Origin: Brachyhypopomus gauderio
Taxonomy: Eukaryota > Chordata > Actinopteri > Gymnotiformes > Hypopomidae
Direction: 5' to 3'
NCBI RefSeq assembly: GCF_052324685.1
Contig: NW_027506905.1
Coordinates: 347,501-411,500, forward strand
Length of the DNA stretch: 64,000 nt
Below the pieces are notes generated by a model. That model saw nothing but the letters and a program-made list of their open reading frames with translations, was not told where the DNA came from and searched no databases. This document shows positions 12,001-23,465 of this stretch, in pieces (the first letter of the stretch is position 1; each line of letters begins with the position of its first letter). Both the position numbers and the translations under genes were made by a program.

Positions 12001-12310
12001 GTACCACATCCGCAAGCACACGGGCAACAAGCCCTTCCACTGTCACGTCTGCGGCAAGAGCTTCCCCTTCCAGGCCATCCTCAACCAGCACTTCCGCAAG
12101 AACCATCCGGGCTGTGCGCCCCAGGACGTGTCCCACAGCGCCTCGCCCGAGACCACCACCACCACCGTCACGTCCCGCGGAGGCCCCAACGAAGATGGCT
12201 CGCCCACCCAGGAGGAGGCAGAGGGCAACGGGGCGGGCAGCCGAGGCGGAGGGGCGTCGTCCTTCGGGGAAGGCATTCAACCGTCCGTGTCTACCACTGG
12301 GCCCGACTGA
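3061..12310 (+). CDS. zbtb37: zbtb37: BTB and C2H2 zinc-finger protein 37
   Basis: Three coding exons: 3061-4022, 4346-4445, 11777-12310 (phases 2 then 0), giving 531 aa against about 503 in human. I start at ATG 3061 because the family's N-terminus ([16 protein letters not shown]) begins there; the frame is also open upstream but without a better ATG. Residues about 10-130 form the BTB/POZ domain, with the invariant [21 protein letters not shown] and SFCYTGR blocks, used for dimerisation and co-repressor binding. A Ser/Pro/Gly-rich acidic linker follows, including [12 protein letters not shown], which is conserved in human ZBTB37. Exon 3 encodes three C2H2 fingers (CIYC..H-x3-H, CRMC..H-x3-H, CHVC..H-x4-H) and the family C-terminus SVSTTGPD. 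It is presumably a nuclear DNA-binding repressor; no direct target is known to me. Intron 2 (7.3 kb) is swollen by transposons. Confidence 0.96.
5270..6455 (+). mobile_element. Tc1/mariner element, near full length, dead transposase
   Basis: It lies in zbtb37 intron 2, in the sense direction. The transposase begins at 5366 ([11 protein letters not shown]), with the paired helix-turn-helix region up to about 5590. It then breaks into at least three frames: the first catalytic Asp block (YVLWSD) is followed at once by a stop at 5806-5808, the [12 protein letters not shown] block lies near 5920-5950, the second Asp block near 6065-6090, and the [15 protein letters not shown] block (third acidic residue) near 6160-6200. 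The right terminal repeat (GCGAATACTTTCAGCAATAT) ends at about 6453. The left terminal repeat is missing or unrecognisable. It cannot make active transposase. Confidence 0.92.
7105..7168. repeat. 18-bp tandem repeat, about 3.5 copies
   Basis: The unit TGGGTTCTAGCTGTCTGA is repeated head to tail with almost no divergence. It is in zbtb37 intron 2 between two Tc1 copies. No function is suggested. Confidence 0.85.
7352..9690 (-). mobile_element. Tc1/mariner copy split by a hAT insertion
   Basis: This is the same Tc1 family as the copy at 5270-6455, in the opposite orientation. The left edge (TACACTGTATTGCCATAGG, 7352) is the element's 3' terminal repeat. The transposase blocks read on the minus strand down to the N-terminal [11 protein letters not shown] equivalent near 9635-9670. 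The element is interrupted at 8246-9577 by a hAT element with clean target duplication. It loses its 5' terminal repeat at about 9690, where an unrelated sequence begins. Many frameshifts and deletions are present. Confidence 0.88.
8246..9577. mobile_element. Non-autonomous hAT element with 8-bp target duplication
   Basis: Terminal inverted repeats CAGAGGTGGGTAG (8246-8258) and CTACCCACCTCTG (9565-9577) are perfect. They are flanked by the identical octamer TTTAGAAG at 8238-8245 and 9578-9585, the 8-bp duplication expected of hAT transposition. Sub-terminal copies of ACTTGAGTAA / TTACTCAAGT are typical of this common fish element. No transposase frame is present inside 1332 bp. It inserted into the Tc1 copy at 7352-9690. 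Confidence 0.93.
10018..10123. mobile_element. Short palindromic MITE
   Basis: The two halves are inverted repeats of each other: GGGGTGGGTTTCCTGAAA at the left pairs with the reverse of TTTCGGGAAACTCACCCC at the right, and TAGCGCTTCGTAA pairs with TTAGCGCTAAG. The whole 106 bp can fold into one hairpin. It sits inside the ZBED-type remnant. It has no coding capacity. Confidence 0.8.
10346..10574 (-). pseudogene. BED zinc-finger transposase N-terminus, broken
   Basis: An ATG at 10574 starts [11 protein letters not shown], then a frameshift within a few codons is needed to continue. The next frame carries a BED finger: an aromatic [10 protein letters not shown] start, a KTHAIYKQC segment where the usual C-x2-C first cysteine is Tyr, then [12 protein letters not shown] with the H-x4-H pair. 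The frame ends in a stop near 10340. It is therefore a fragment with a lost zinc ligand, presumably the first exon of a ZBED-like hAT transposase. Family assignment rests on the motif; the rest of the transposase is absent. Confidence 0.65.
11479..11670 (-). mobile_element. tRNA-derived SINE with 7-bp target duplication
   Basis: On the minus strand the head contains a Pol III box-A-like stretch (TGGTGGTAGGGAACTGG, reverse of 11641-11657) and a perfect B box (GGTTCGATTCC, reverse of 11609-11619). A tail follows with TAAGTCGCTCTGGATAAGGG and TCTGCTAAATGCCATAAATG, a tail widespread in fish SINEs. CCATCAC is present on both sides (11472-11478 and 11671-11677), consistent with target-primed insertion. 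It lies just upstream of zbtb37 exon 3, antisense to the gene. Confidence 0.82.
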
Positions 12311-14760
12311 AGGGCCAGGTGAGGTTTCGATATGGAGCGTGCGGTTGGACAGTGGGGGGGCGGAGATTAAAAAAGGGATCTGGGGTTGACGTCCTCGAGC
12401 CTCACTGTTCACACTGAGCACGTGCGGAGGGCGTCAAAACAGGCGATGAAGCCAAGGCTCTCTGGCTCTTTGGAAAGCTGCTGTTGGTGAATAACAAACA
12501 GGATTTATATATATAAAAAGAAAAAAATCAAAAACGAAATCAAAAAGGGGGAGGATCAGCAGAATTTGGCCCAATACTTTAGTAAATCATGGGCCTTTTT
12601 TTCTCTTCAGCTATAAAGATATAAGATGACAAAACAAATGCAAAGAACAGGATGCTAGAAAACTAGAGAATGCTAGTGTTCCTTAGGTATTTATGAATAA
12701 TGTCTGCGCTTTAAACCACATCTACCTTCACTTTACAAACTGAACCGTTATGTCAACAAATGAAGACAAGCCACACTCCAACAACCTCACACACCACTGG
12801 ATGCAGTAATTTTCTGTTTGTTTATTTGCCTTTCCTGTCTTTTATATATGTTACAGTTTTTATATTTTTGTACAACTTAACAGTGAAGCTTCAGAATTCA
12901 GGACAAAAAAAAAAGAGATGTTATGATTTGGTCAAATAACGTTAAAGTTGCCAAACTTCTCTGTGCCAGATGGTGATTATGGGAAAAAGAGGAGATTGCA
13001 GTCCTCTGTTCTTTTGCCTTGAGACAATCTTAATCCTGATCTGGGGGCTGCCCCTCCCCAGATGTAGCTAGGCTCGAAAAAACGGGTTCTGTTTTTGTTA
13101 GGGCCCCCTCAGGTCTGATCTAGAATCAGATTCCTAATGTGTTTGTTTGATAAAGTGCCAACTTGGCTTGTGATAAATTCTTATGTTTGCAATTAGTCGA
13201 TAGGCCTAAAAAATCATTAACTTTTCAGGTCAAGACATTTAATTAGCAGTTGCATTAAGTGACTTTAATGTTTAGATAAGAGATGAGATGGTGGCACGTG
13301 GAAAAACAAAAACGAAAGCAATGCCGTTTGTTAATTTGTATTTAATTTTTCCTAATAAGCCCCCCGACACATTTCCATACTCCAAAACTAGCTGCTGAAT
13401 GTTAATAGTAATATAGAAACCAGGAAAGACTTCAACCTCAGATAAGCTACAGTACCACTCAGTTACCTCTCTTTCATATCACTACGCAATATAAGTCTGT
13501 TTCATACAGATTCGGAGGATGCACTCAGCTGTCTTTCACATTTAAAGACCCTCCCCCCGCCCCCACCCCACATGCATCCCTTTTTGTATATTTTATCTTT
13601 TTACTTTCTTTCTTTTTTAAATAAGTGAACTGTTAAGAAGTTTTTTAATTCTCTCCAGCTCGCTGCATTGTCCTCTCCGTTTCTAGAAAGCGTGAGCGCT
13701 GGGCTGAAAGTGCTCGGCTTTGCGCATTAAGCTTTCGGCCTCATAGCGGCACGTCCGCAATAAGAGACCTGGAGCTAAGAAGAACCAAACCCAGGACATG
13801 CAGTGGTCATCAGCGGTCACGGGGGGAGGTGTTGTCCTGGGCATGTGAGTGAGGGGAAGTGCCAGGATGGCTGTGAGTTGGGGATTGCCAGTTAAACAAG
13901 AGGAGAGCGCTTTAAACTCGGGGTTCAGTGCTTTCATGCTTGACTGGTGAACAGATGTTTCCAGCTGGTGCTATGGCTAGGAGCTCTTGGGAACCAAAGG
14001 AACACAAATGTCATAGATGTTGTTATACCTCTGATTAGGCAGTAGATGAGTAAAAACAAGAGATTACATCCGGCACTTACAAAAAAAAGGGGTGGGGGGG
14101 ATTTTTTTCTTCTTTAAAATATCTACTATATATCACTTATGCATATATAGACAAATTTGTATTTGTAAAAATGGATAAAGATACAGTGTCTAAAATAATA
14201 GGAAAAAAACGTTTTGTAAAAGTGAAACGGTGTTTTTGGTGATGGCTTCTAGAGGCTGTGAATCACACATGGCTGTGACCGTTTTTGTTCCATAAGGACT
14301 GTGGGAGCAGGAAGAGAATCAGCTACTGATATTTTTAATGGAACGCACTTCTTATGAATACAGGTCAGAACTTTTCAAACCTTTCCTGCTTTCTCTTCTG
14401 TGAACACTTTTACAAGCGTCAGGAACTTCGTGTTCACTCTGGATGTTTACCTTCACTTCCACACTAAGCCGTTCAGTGTGCGTGGGTCACACAGTCCTCG
14501 CACTCTCAGTTACTTTCACAAGTGCAGCAAAAAAACAAAACAAAAACTTTAAAAAAATCTAACAAAAATATCACAAACATCTCCACTCAGTGTAAATACC
14601 TATGCCTCAGAAGCAGTAGCAACAAAACTTTATTAAACTGTGTAACCGCAGCATCAGTGTGTCCGACAGGTCCCAGGTCAGTGTTGGGGCATGCTGATGT
14701 GAATGCGGAACTGTTTTTACTCCAGTACAACCTCATGAGAACACAGCCAATATAGATTAC
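12311..14760 (+). other. zbtb37: Probable zbtb37 3' untranslated region
   Basis: After the stop at 12308-12310 there are about 2.4 kb of unique, AT-rich sequence without open frames or transposons, as expected for the long 3'UTR of ZBTB genes. A C-rich stretch lies at 13550-13575. I did not identify a definite polyadenylation site, so the end is only a guess. Confidence 0.4.
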
Positions 14761-15079
14761 AACTTTATTCCCTTGTAAACATCATAACCTAGTAGTTGCA
14801 TAAAAAATATGAACTCTTTGGAATTATCTAGATTTGAGTGGCTTCTAAAATGTGACATGATCTTCATGAAAGTCATAAATAATGTCTTATTTCAAAATGA
14901 ATAATTTGACTTTATTTTGTGTTGAGAAGAGAATGGTTGGAGTGGCTACCATGAGCCATTATACTAGCAGATAACAGTATGTAGTATTGCAGAATGCAGT
15001 ATTAAGCACAATTCCAACTACCAGTATAACTGAAACCAACACGTTGGTGTAATCCAGCAGTAATGCTTGACCCTAGTCT

Positions 15080-16640
15080 ACAAAATGGAAGTCACAGGCC
15101 TCTCCCCCTTAGAAACAAAGGCTGGAAACCAAGATGAAGACTTCTCGGATGGAAGCAAACCAAACAGATCTCCAGAAGGGCACAAACATCAAAGACTGGT
15201 GCCTGGCTACGGAGGAAATGCATTGTATGGCCCATAAACGAGACCCTTGAGTCCGCTAAACAAAGGTTACTGGCACCGGAAGCCAAACTGCAGGGACGCT
15301 CGCAACAAGCAGCAGCCACAAGAGTAAATGCCCACTTCACCAGTGAGACATCCAAAGCATTCTTCAGTTCCAGGGCAACAGAACCCAACTGGATCCACTC
15401 AGAACAGAATAGTTCTGGAACTCCATATTGGAGAATGAATCACTGGAGAAATCATCAGGTTAAGAGATCTGTTCGCAGAGCGCAGCAATCTCCCAGAACA
15501 GGAACAGCCACCATTACAACACTCCAAAATGTGGGAGACATGGTCGACAGCTAGACCTGACGTGACCCATAGCTGCAGGCTAAAGACTCTAACAACTCCA
15601 CATGGCTGACTTAAACAAACCAGCTTCAAGCTACTGATCCGTGTAAGCTACGACAAAGCAAGTCAGTATTGGTAATGAAATGTCCCAATGAAGACCAACC
15701 ACCAGCTAAGACCAATACAGACCAATAACCTGCTTGTCCACAACATGGATGCTCCTTTACTGAATACTAGCCAGCAAGCTGAATGGGTATAAGTGCACGA
15801 ACGTGAGTGCTGTAGACCTAGCTCTGTATTAATAAGACCATTCCTCCAGAACTCAGTGGAGTTCCAGCTTGAAGATAATTGCCCAGATGACCATAAAGTA
15901 TGGAGGGTGTATACCAAGGAGATGCGCTGGCCCAACAAGCTCAAGTCCTCTTACAGTCGTTCCAGATTCAGGAGTGGAACTTCCATCACTCACCTGTAAA
16001 TGGATGATGAGTATAATGAGACATTGTCTCACTAATCCACCTGTAGTGAGCACAGTGTAGCAGCATTCAGGCTGGAGAAGTGTGGTCAGAAAATGTGATC
16101 AGGGCAGAGGGAACTGAACTACAACAATGCCATGTGTCGTACCTGCAGGGCAGCTGCATATACCTAGAGATCACACAGGAACCTTGAGATAGAAACAGTA
16201 AAGACAGCAACATCCGTGTGGTACGGCAGATGTCCACAGGCAAACGGGAACAATAATATCAAAAGCTCAACTGGAGGTCAACAGAAGCAGTGTTGCATCA
16301 CACTATACACTATCCAAGATGCAGACCTGTGCAAAAAAAAACCTTCGAGACAATCCACTTACTAGTAGGAAGCAAAATGCAGGCAAGGGGAGCATACTCT
16401 TGAGAGACATAACCAAGTTTTAGGGGTCCTATACGAAAAGGTAGACCACAAGTCCAAATGGGAGGAGCCCCAGAAAGTACCACAAAGCTAAGATCCCCTA
16501 CGTCCAAATAGATAAGCAAGTAGTAGGAAACCAACCAGACATTAATAGTCAGCAGGATTATAACAGGAGTAATGCATACCACAGTCCCAAATGATGGAAA
16601 TGTCCAAAGTGACAAACACAAAACAATGAAGACGCACCAG
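15080..16640 (+). mobile_element. Heavily decayed LINE (reverse transcriptase remnants)
   Basis: No frame stays open, but on the plus strand pieces of a known fish non-LTR polymerase are recognisable in order: an ESAKQRLLAPEAKLQGR helix near 15250-15300, a TIPPELSGVPA-like block near 15840, an AQMTIKYGG...YQGDALAQ segment near 15880-15930 (the conserved YQGDALSP block), and FRSGTSITHL followed by MDDE near 15965-16010, corresponding to the catalytic YMDD region with a frame break. Downstream stretches to about 16640 match poorly. The clade (R2-like) is uncertain. Confidence 0.6.
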
Positions 16641-19551
16641 GGACTGAAGGAGGAAATGGAGAGGATATGAAAAGTTAGCAGTAAGGTTGTCTCAGTGATG
16701 ATCGGGGCACTTGGGCCGGTGATCCCTGTGCAGGAGTAGTGGCTCCAACAAACCCAGCAACGACATTACCTGCCTCACTCCAGAAGACCTTAGTGCAAGG
16801 ACAAACTACATGTCCACCCACTGGAAGGGTGAGACAGGAATTTATTTTTCTATACATAGAGTGTGCATACAGTACACTATGCATGTGTGTATATTTGTAC
16901 ACTGCCAGCTCTGTATATTTAACTATAGTACACTACAGTTTCTCCATCATATCTTTGCTCATGTAAATGTGTGTTTAAGTGTTAAGAAGATTTGATGGAG
17001 TAATTGCAGTTAACTCTGGTGAAATGTAGAAGTAGTAAAAGTGTATTACACAAGGAAATGACATTTAAGACAGAGGTCATGAAGTACACATTACATTTTA
17101 GTTCTGTCTATCTCAGAAGCTGTAATAAAAAGAGGTTTCTACTTGTTAGTAATTATATGGGTTAGAATACTTTAGGTGTCTAGTTTATAATTTAAAGCAG
17201 TATTTGACTACTTTGTGTGTTTTTTACTAAATGTCTTTATAATTGACTTATCACATTTTGGAAGTCATTTGTGCAACATGATTACAAAGTGCCAGATAAT
17301 TACAAAGAGTTCATACTTTTATCAAAAATATGAAAATGTAATTTTCTGTAAATGTTTTTATGTGTGCTTTTAACTGGTAAGTCTAGGAGACCGACATGGG
17401 CCTGCTGTTATATTGGACAGTCCCATATATGTAAGGGTAAGGTGATGGACAGATCTCTGTATAAGATGTGTGTGTTTTTGTTTGTGTTTATTTTCTGTTC
17501 AGTACAACGCAAAAGCAAGGTATCTCCATCTATGAACAAGCATTCCAAGTGTTGTGCAGCATGTTATCAACAGAGTTACAAACAATAAATGAATGAAAGA
17601 TGATGGTTTGGAGATTAGGGCTAATCATCACGTATATTAACCCCTTGTGCAAATCTGCCTTAGGCTCAGTTTCCCACCCACAGCACTGATCATCTTATCT
17701 GTTTGTGTTCACATTCACTCGTCCATCTTGGGTCACTGTGGTCATTGAAGTCCACACCCTTCTTGGTCTAGTTAGTTGTTTCAATCTGTTGACCTTTTTG
17801 TCTGCTTTCAAAGCTTTAATAACGTAGGACAAACGTATTGTTATTGTGTAAATAATAGTACTATTTAAAGTTTCCTATAATCAAAACAGCTACTGCAGAT
17901 AAAAGACATTGACTGAACAAGCATTCTGTATTAGGACACCAGTGTTACACAAAATATGTAGTTTCTGAAGTCTGATTTTGCAAAAGTGAGCTGCTTGAGA
18001 TGACAGAGTGTTTTCACCACTAGTATCAGCCTGACAAAATGCTGTGGAGCTGAACTTATGCCGATCTGATCGTGTTGTAGTTTTGAACGTGCAATTCAAG
18101 AAAAAAAAGTGATCAAGAGCATAAGAAATGAAAGTGACCTTTAACAGGAAGACCGTTTAAAGGCCACGTCACTCCTGCAGATGTGCGGGATGGTTTATCG
18201 CTCCTCGTCCACAATTCAGTTCACTTACCTCAGTTCTTCAGTCTCTTATCACAGTAAGCTTGTGAAGTTTTCAGTTGCATGTCTATACTAAAGTTTTATG
18301 TTTGTTTGTTTCTTCTTGGGAACACTGAATGACAGTACTGAATGACAGTACTGAATGACAGTACTGAGCCATATCAGATTTGTTCAGTCTCATCTTAATA
18401 TCCCACTAGAATAGGAATATTTTATACAGGGAACACACAAGAGTCTAATGCAAAGTTTTATAACATAGATTTAAATTAGAAAACGTGTGACTGTATCCGG
18501 GGGAAGGGGTATTTTTTTCTTGACTTTGCTTTTTGCTTCGGTCTTTGATCAAGAAAATGAGGGGAAAATGTATACAAACTTAGTAGAAATGTTATTTGTT
18601 AATTTGCATGTCTGTTGTGATGGCCAAACATTAACCTGGTTATTTACATCTATATTTGCACCAATATATGCCAAAATATTTACCTTTATAATTGTCTTGC
18701 TATATTGTTTACGCCCAAAAAGCAATATAGTGTATAACGTTATTTACACGTGTCTTATAAGATGTTGGATCATGTTACATTTTTAGTATACATTAAAATT
18801 TTACATAAACATGAATTAAACATATTTTTTAAAAAGGTATTTTACTCTGGATTAAGTTAAATGATTATGGTATTAGATTTCAATTACACATATTTAAAAT
18901 GTAAAACATTTATTGAAAACAATATTAATTGTTAAAACTCTAAGTAATAGAATGTAAAACAATTTACAAATCACTGAAATTTTTTACAAGACTCTTATAT
19001 TCCCTTTTGAAATGGTACAGATAGGTGTGATTACTGATTTATAATGTGAATGGTTATTTTCACAACCACTGTTTTTTTTTTTTTTCTTCTTCCTTGCGAG
19101 CAGGCAATTTTTTAGTCCATTCTCCTAATAGGAAAAGCACTTTAGGTGTTAACTGTGAAGGATTTGTTGCGATGTTCTATATGTGTCTGATGATAAGAGG
19201 CCCAGATTGTGTGATAATGCTAAACCCAAATTTCTAACATGGAAAATAAACCTGTTTTAATCCTAGTATTGTCTCAAAAATAGTGCATTTTATTGTCAAA
19301 TGTGACACCCCTCCCTCCCTTTACATTTAAGATCTTTGATCAGCAGTTTCACTTTGTGATAAAACTACTACATACTTGCATTAACAGACCGAAGCCAATT
19401 TTTTTTTTGTTCTTGTTTATTTGTAAATAATGAAAAATTATAAGCAAGAACGTCCTGTTTAATGCGTCAAGAATGAAATGATGCATCAGAGGTATTCTTC
19501 CTCTACCTTGTCTTCCCTCTCCATGGTAATTAGTGACAGGAACGTACACTT
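16641..19551. other. Intergenic spacer between convergent zbtb37 and serpinc1
   Basis: I see no gene here. The sequence is AT-rich, with a short 13-bp tandem repeat (TGAATGACAGTAC, three copies, 18325-18366) and A/T runs. Open frames up to 99 codons at 18487-18786 have biased, non-protein-like composition and no family resemblance. Either gene's 3'UTR may extend into it. Confidence 0.6.
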
Positions 19552-21585
19552 TTAGCTGCTTTTACAAGGGTTGGCCACACGGCCAGCGAAGATGATGGTG
19601 TTGATGGTGGACTCTCGGATGAAGAGCAGGAACGGTTGATTGGCTACAAAGCTCTCGCGGTTTAGGTTGAGGGAGCGGCCCAGGAACACTAAAGCCGTGA
19701 CGGCAGCCGCCTCGCTGCCCTCTTCGTTCACCTGTAAGATCAGCCAAGGTGAGTTCACACCTCACTACACATCGTCCCTCCAACCCTGGACACATCTCTT
19801 CCTTGTATAGAACTGGCATGGAAATACCAAAAAAAGAAAGAGAGCCTTACTTCAAGGAAAGCCTTGTGGTAGGCATCAGAAACGTAAAGGCCTTTGGTGA
19901 AGTTCGCCACCATGCCTAAAAATAGTATCAGCAGACAATGGTGAGGTTAGACTCCGCCCTTAGGAGTCGGGGAAAGCAGTCCAAGCCACGAGGGACGACC
20001 TACCTGGGAGGTTGGAATGCTCTGCGCTGAACAGGTGATGAAGGCCCATAGCCTCTAGTTTGTCTTTGAGGCTGAAGTTGTCCTCAATGCGGAAGCGGGG
20101 AATCTGTACTGATACTGTGGTCTCCGTTGTGGCGTTCAACCAGCCACTGAGCTTCTTAAGAGTTAGTCCTGCCTCCACCTTTATTAAGTGGTTGTTTAAA
20201 TTAATATATATATATAATTAATATTATTTATATTTGTATATACTCAAACCTGCATGCATTAGTCAGCCTAGTTTTCAGTTTAGGAGTAACAAAAACAAAA
20301 CCTTGCAAAGCATGTTGTGGACTTTGACAACCAGATTTAGAAACATACCTCAGACAGCTTTGTGTTTCCTGTCGGTAACACCAGTACCATTGAAATGCCT
20401 CCTCCGTTGTAGGGCAGCTCCAGAACCTTCACACCGTCCTCAGGGAACTTTCCATACAGAAACTTGGTCTCTTGGTACATCATGGGCACCAGGCACTTCT
20501 GGTTGTCACTAACATGGAAGTGTGACTCTGTGACATCAGCTTTATCAAACTTTTTTTTCCACTGGCCCTATAATACAAACCATTGGATGTGACTTAGCAA
20601 GAAATGAAAGTATGGGGAAAACGTCATCAATGGTATCCATTTACCATTATAAGCCTAATCTTAAAGATGTCTCTACCTTAAAGTAGATTGTGTTGACCAA
20701 GACCAGTATGGTTGTGGAGTCTATTGAGTCTTCCGGCAGTGTGTCATTTATTTTGCCTTTTGTCTTCTCAGACACCCATTCATTGATTTTCAATCTTGAA
20801 AGTTCAGGTTTCTCCTATAAGAGATTAAAATAGGGAAATTGCATGATTAATGGTCTAAAATTATTCTATAAAGAGATAATTTGTGTAGAAATAAAGAGAA
20901 CAACCTTGAAATTAAGTGGCATAAGTTTAGCTCCATAGACTATTTCACTGATGTTCTGATAGTTGTCATTGAAAGTCAAAGACTTTTCCCCAAACAAGCG
21001 GTTAGCAGAGACCAGTTCTACTGTGTTGTGCTTTTTACGGTAGAGGCGACAGTTAAGCTTCGCGAAAAAAAAGTGAACTTGGTCAGAAGTCTTCTCCTTT
21101 ATTGTATCAAACTCAAACACCTACAACACAAAGACAGGCGTCAACTTCAGATCCTGATTAATATAATTTCAAACATTATGAGGAGGAATTATTTACAGAT
21201 TACAACTCTGACTCCTTACTTTCATGATTTGCTCCAACGTGCTGTTACAAGCTCCTAGCTTCGTCATGGCGAACGCTGTGGAGATGCTAAGCGGAGACAT
21301 GAAGATGTTGGCATCATCACCTTTGCCCTTAGCAAGCTGCTTGAACAGGGAGAGGGCGAAACGGCCATTGGCCTGAGACAGCTCCCACACACGAGGATTG
21401 GTAGAGTCCGGGACTTTCTCAGTTGTCCCAGTTGATGGTTTTACTTCATCGTGTACATGTGGGTTGCGGTAGACACAGACGGGCAAGGGCAGGCCTTTGG
21501 GCTTAGTGCTACAGATGTCTATGGTGGCGTGAGCTGGGGACATGGAGAGGATCCATAGAGCTCCCAAGCACACCAACAACTTCAT
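19552..21585 (-). CDS. serpinc1: serpinc1: antithrombin (serpin C1)
   Basis: Seven coding exons in phase: 21220-21585, 20905-21120, 20677-20814, 20349-20567, 20004-20178, 19851-19915, 19552-19731; 452 aa (human 464). The ATG at 21585 starts a signal peptide ([20 protein letters not shown]) for secretion into plasma. Serpin core blocks are clear: [70 protein letters not shown] and the hinge [10 protein letters not shown]. The reactive bond GRSLN keeps P1 Arg-P1' Ser (codons at 19672-19677), so it should trap thrombin and factor Xa. Heparin-site residues equivalent to human K114, K125 and R129 are kept; R46 is Pro (TNPRVWEL). Six cysteines fit the three antithrombin disulfides. A possible leader exon donor (ACAACAG|GTAAGC) lies near 21977. 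Confidence 0.97.
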
Positions 21586-21726
21586 TCTAGTCCAGGTGGA
21601 GATAGTGGGTAAAAACAAAGATGATGGAGAATGTTGGAAAAAGAAGATAATGCATTTTTTGCTATTCCTTAACAGAGAACTGTTAAGAGAGTATGGAATG
21701 GTGGAATGTAAGTGTGTAAGGATGTG

Positions 21727-21785
21727 TATATATATATAATATATATGTGTGTGTGTGTGTGTGTAATATATATATATATATATAT
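21727..21785. repeat. AT/GT microsatellite
   Basis: (AT)n-(GT)n-(AT)n compound simple repeat about 150 bp upstream of the serpinc1 start codon, in the leader intron or proximal promoter. It generates spurious Y/I/H-rich open frames on both strands. Confidence 0.9.
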
Positions 21786-22371
21786 CTCCTAAACCCAGCA
21801 CAAATAGATATTGGTAACAGGACATGCAGGACATTATATAGCAGCAAAAATATGCAAGTCATCAAGAGATTATACGGATGTGAACGTAACACCCCCAAAA
21901 TGCCCCTTTCTTTGAAAAGACTCCAAAGAGTCCAATGTCAAGATAAATATTTCTCGTCATAAGAAATCTCTGCTTACCTGTTGTGATCTTAAATCTTTCT
22001 TTAAAAGGTCAAATACAGGGTAGCATTGGCTGCTGTAAAAGCATCAAATGCAGTCAGCAGCTACCGCTCACTATAGAGCAGGTCAGTGCCCCATGGAACA
22101 CTGCAATGGAACAATTTGCTCAGCACAACCTTTGAGCTATTGATCAGTCTGATCCTGCTAATCCACCCATGAAGTTGTTCATTACATTCAACACAACTAA
22201 ATACTCGCTTAAATAATATACTACAAAACCCACCCCCTAAAAAACCTGAGTGAAGAAAGCATGTATGGCTTCTGATGACACAGGCCAAAGACTAGTTTCA
22301 ACGCTATGGGGACATTCCTCACAAGATCTATAACAGAATGGTATTTCCTTGACTTTATGCTTGTAGAATTG

Positions 22372-23465
22372 TACAGTCATGGCCAAAAGTTTTGAGAGTG
22401 ATACAAATATTAATTTTTACAAAGTCTACTGCTTCAGTTTTTATAATGGCAATTTGCATATACTCCAGAATGTTATAAAGAGTGATCAGCTTAACAGCAA
22501 TTAATTGCAAAGTCAATATTTGCCTAGAAAATGAACTTTATCCCCCAAAACACAAACTTCATTGCAGCCCTGTCTTAAAAGGACCAGCTAACATTGTTTC
22601 AGTGATTGCTCCATTAACACAGGTGTGGGTGTTGATGAGGACAGGGCTGGAGATCAGTCTGTCATGATTAAGTAAGAATAACACCACTGGACACTTTAAA
22701 AGGAGGCTGGTGCTTGGCATCATTGTTTCTCTTCTGTTAACCATGGTTATCTCTAAAGAAACACGTGCAGTCATCATTGCACTGCACAAAAATGGCCTAA
22801 CAGGGAAGAGTACCGCAGCTAGAAAGCACCTCAGTCAACAATCTATCGCATCATCAAGAACTTCAAGGAGAGAGGTTCCATTGTTGCCAAAAAAGCTCCA
22901 GGGCGCCCGAGAAAGACCAGCAAGCGCCAGGACCGTCTCTTAAAAGTGTTTCAGCTGCGGGATCAGGCTACTAGCAGTGCAGAGCTTGCTCAGGAATGGC
23001 AGCAGGCAGGTGTGAGTGCATCTGCACACACTGTGAGGCGGACACTCTTGGAGCAAGGCCTGGTCTCAAGGAGGACAGCAAAGAAGCCACTTCTCTCCAG
23101 AAAAAACATCAGGGACAGACTAATATTCTACAAAAGGTACAGAGAGTGGACTGCTGAGGACTGGGGTAAAGTCATTTTCTCTGATGAATCCCCTTTCCGA
23201 TAGTTTGGGACATCTGGAAAACAGCTTGTTCTGAGAAAACGAGGTGAGCGCTACCACCAGTCTTGTCTCATGCCAACTGTAAAGCATCCTGAAACCATTC
23301 ATGTGTGGGGTTGCTTCTCAGCCAAGGGAATCGGCTCTCTCACAGTCTTGCCTAAAAACACAGCCATGAATAAAGAATGGTACCAGAATGTCCTCAGAGA
23401 GCAACTTCTCCCAACCATCCAAGAGCAGTTTGGTGATCAACAATGCCTTTTCCAGCATGATGGAG
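22372..23465 (+). mobile_element. Second-family Tc1 element, 3' truncated
   Basis: The left terminal repeat ACAGTCATGGCCAAAAGTTT begins at about 22372. The transposase starts at 22742 (MVISKETRAVIIALHKNG). It changes frame after about 60 codons, runs through RTLLEQGLVSRRTAKKPLL, reaches the first catalytic Asp in IFSDESPF (about 23180-23200), meets a stop, resumes with HVWGCFSAKG, and ends exactly at the second Asp block LFQHDG near 23465. The rest is missing and unrelated sequence follows. It is a different Tc1 family from the zbtb37-intron copies. Confidence 0.9.

Noticed and set aside
11723-12421. 232-codon minus ORF and 197-codon plus ORF over zbtb37 exon 3
   Set aside because: Shadows of the zinc-finger exon caused by GC-rich codons; no domain resemblance.
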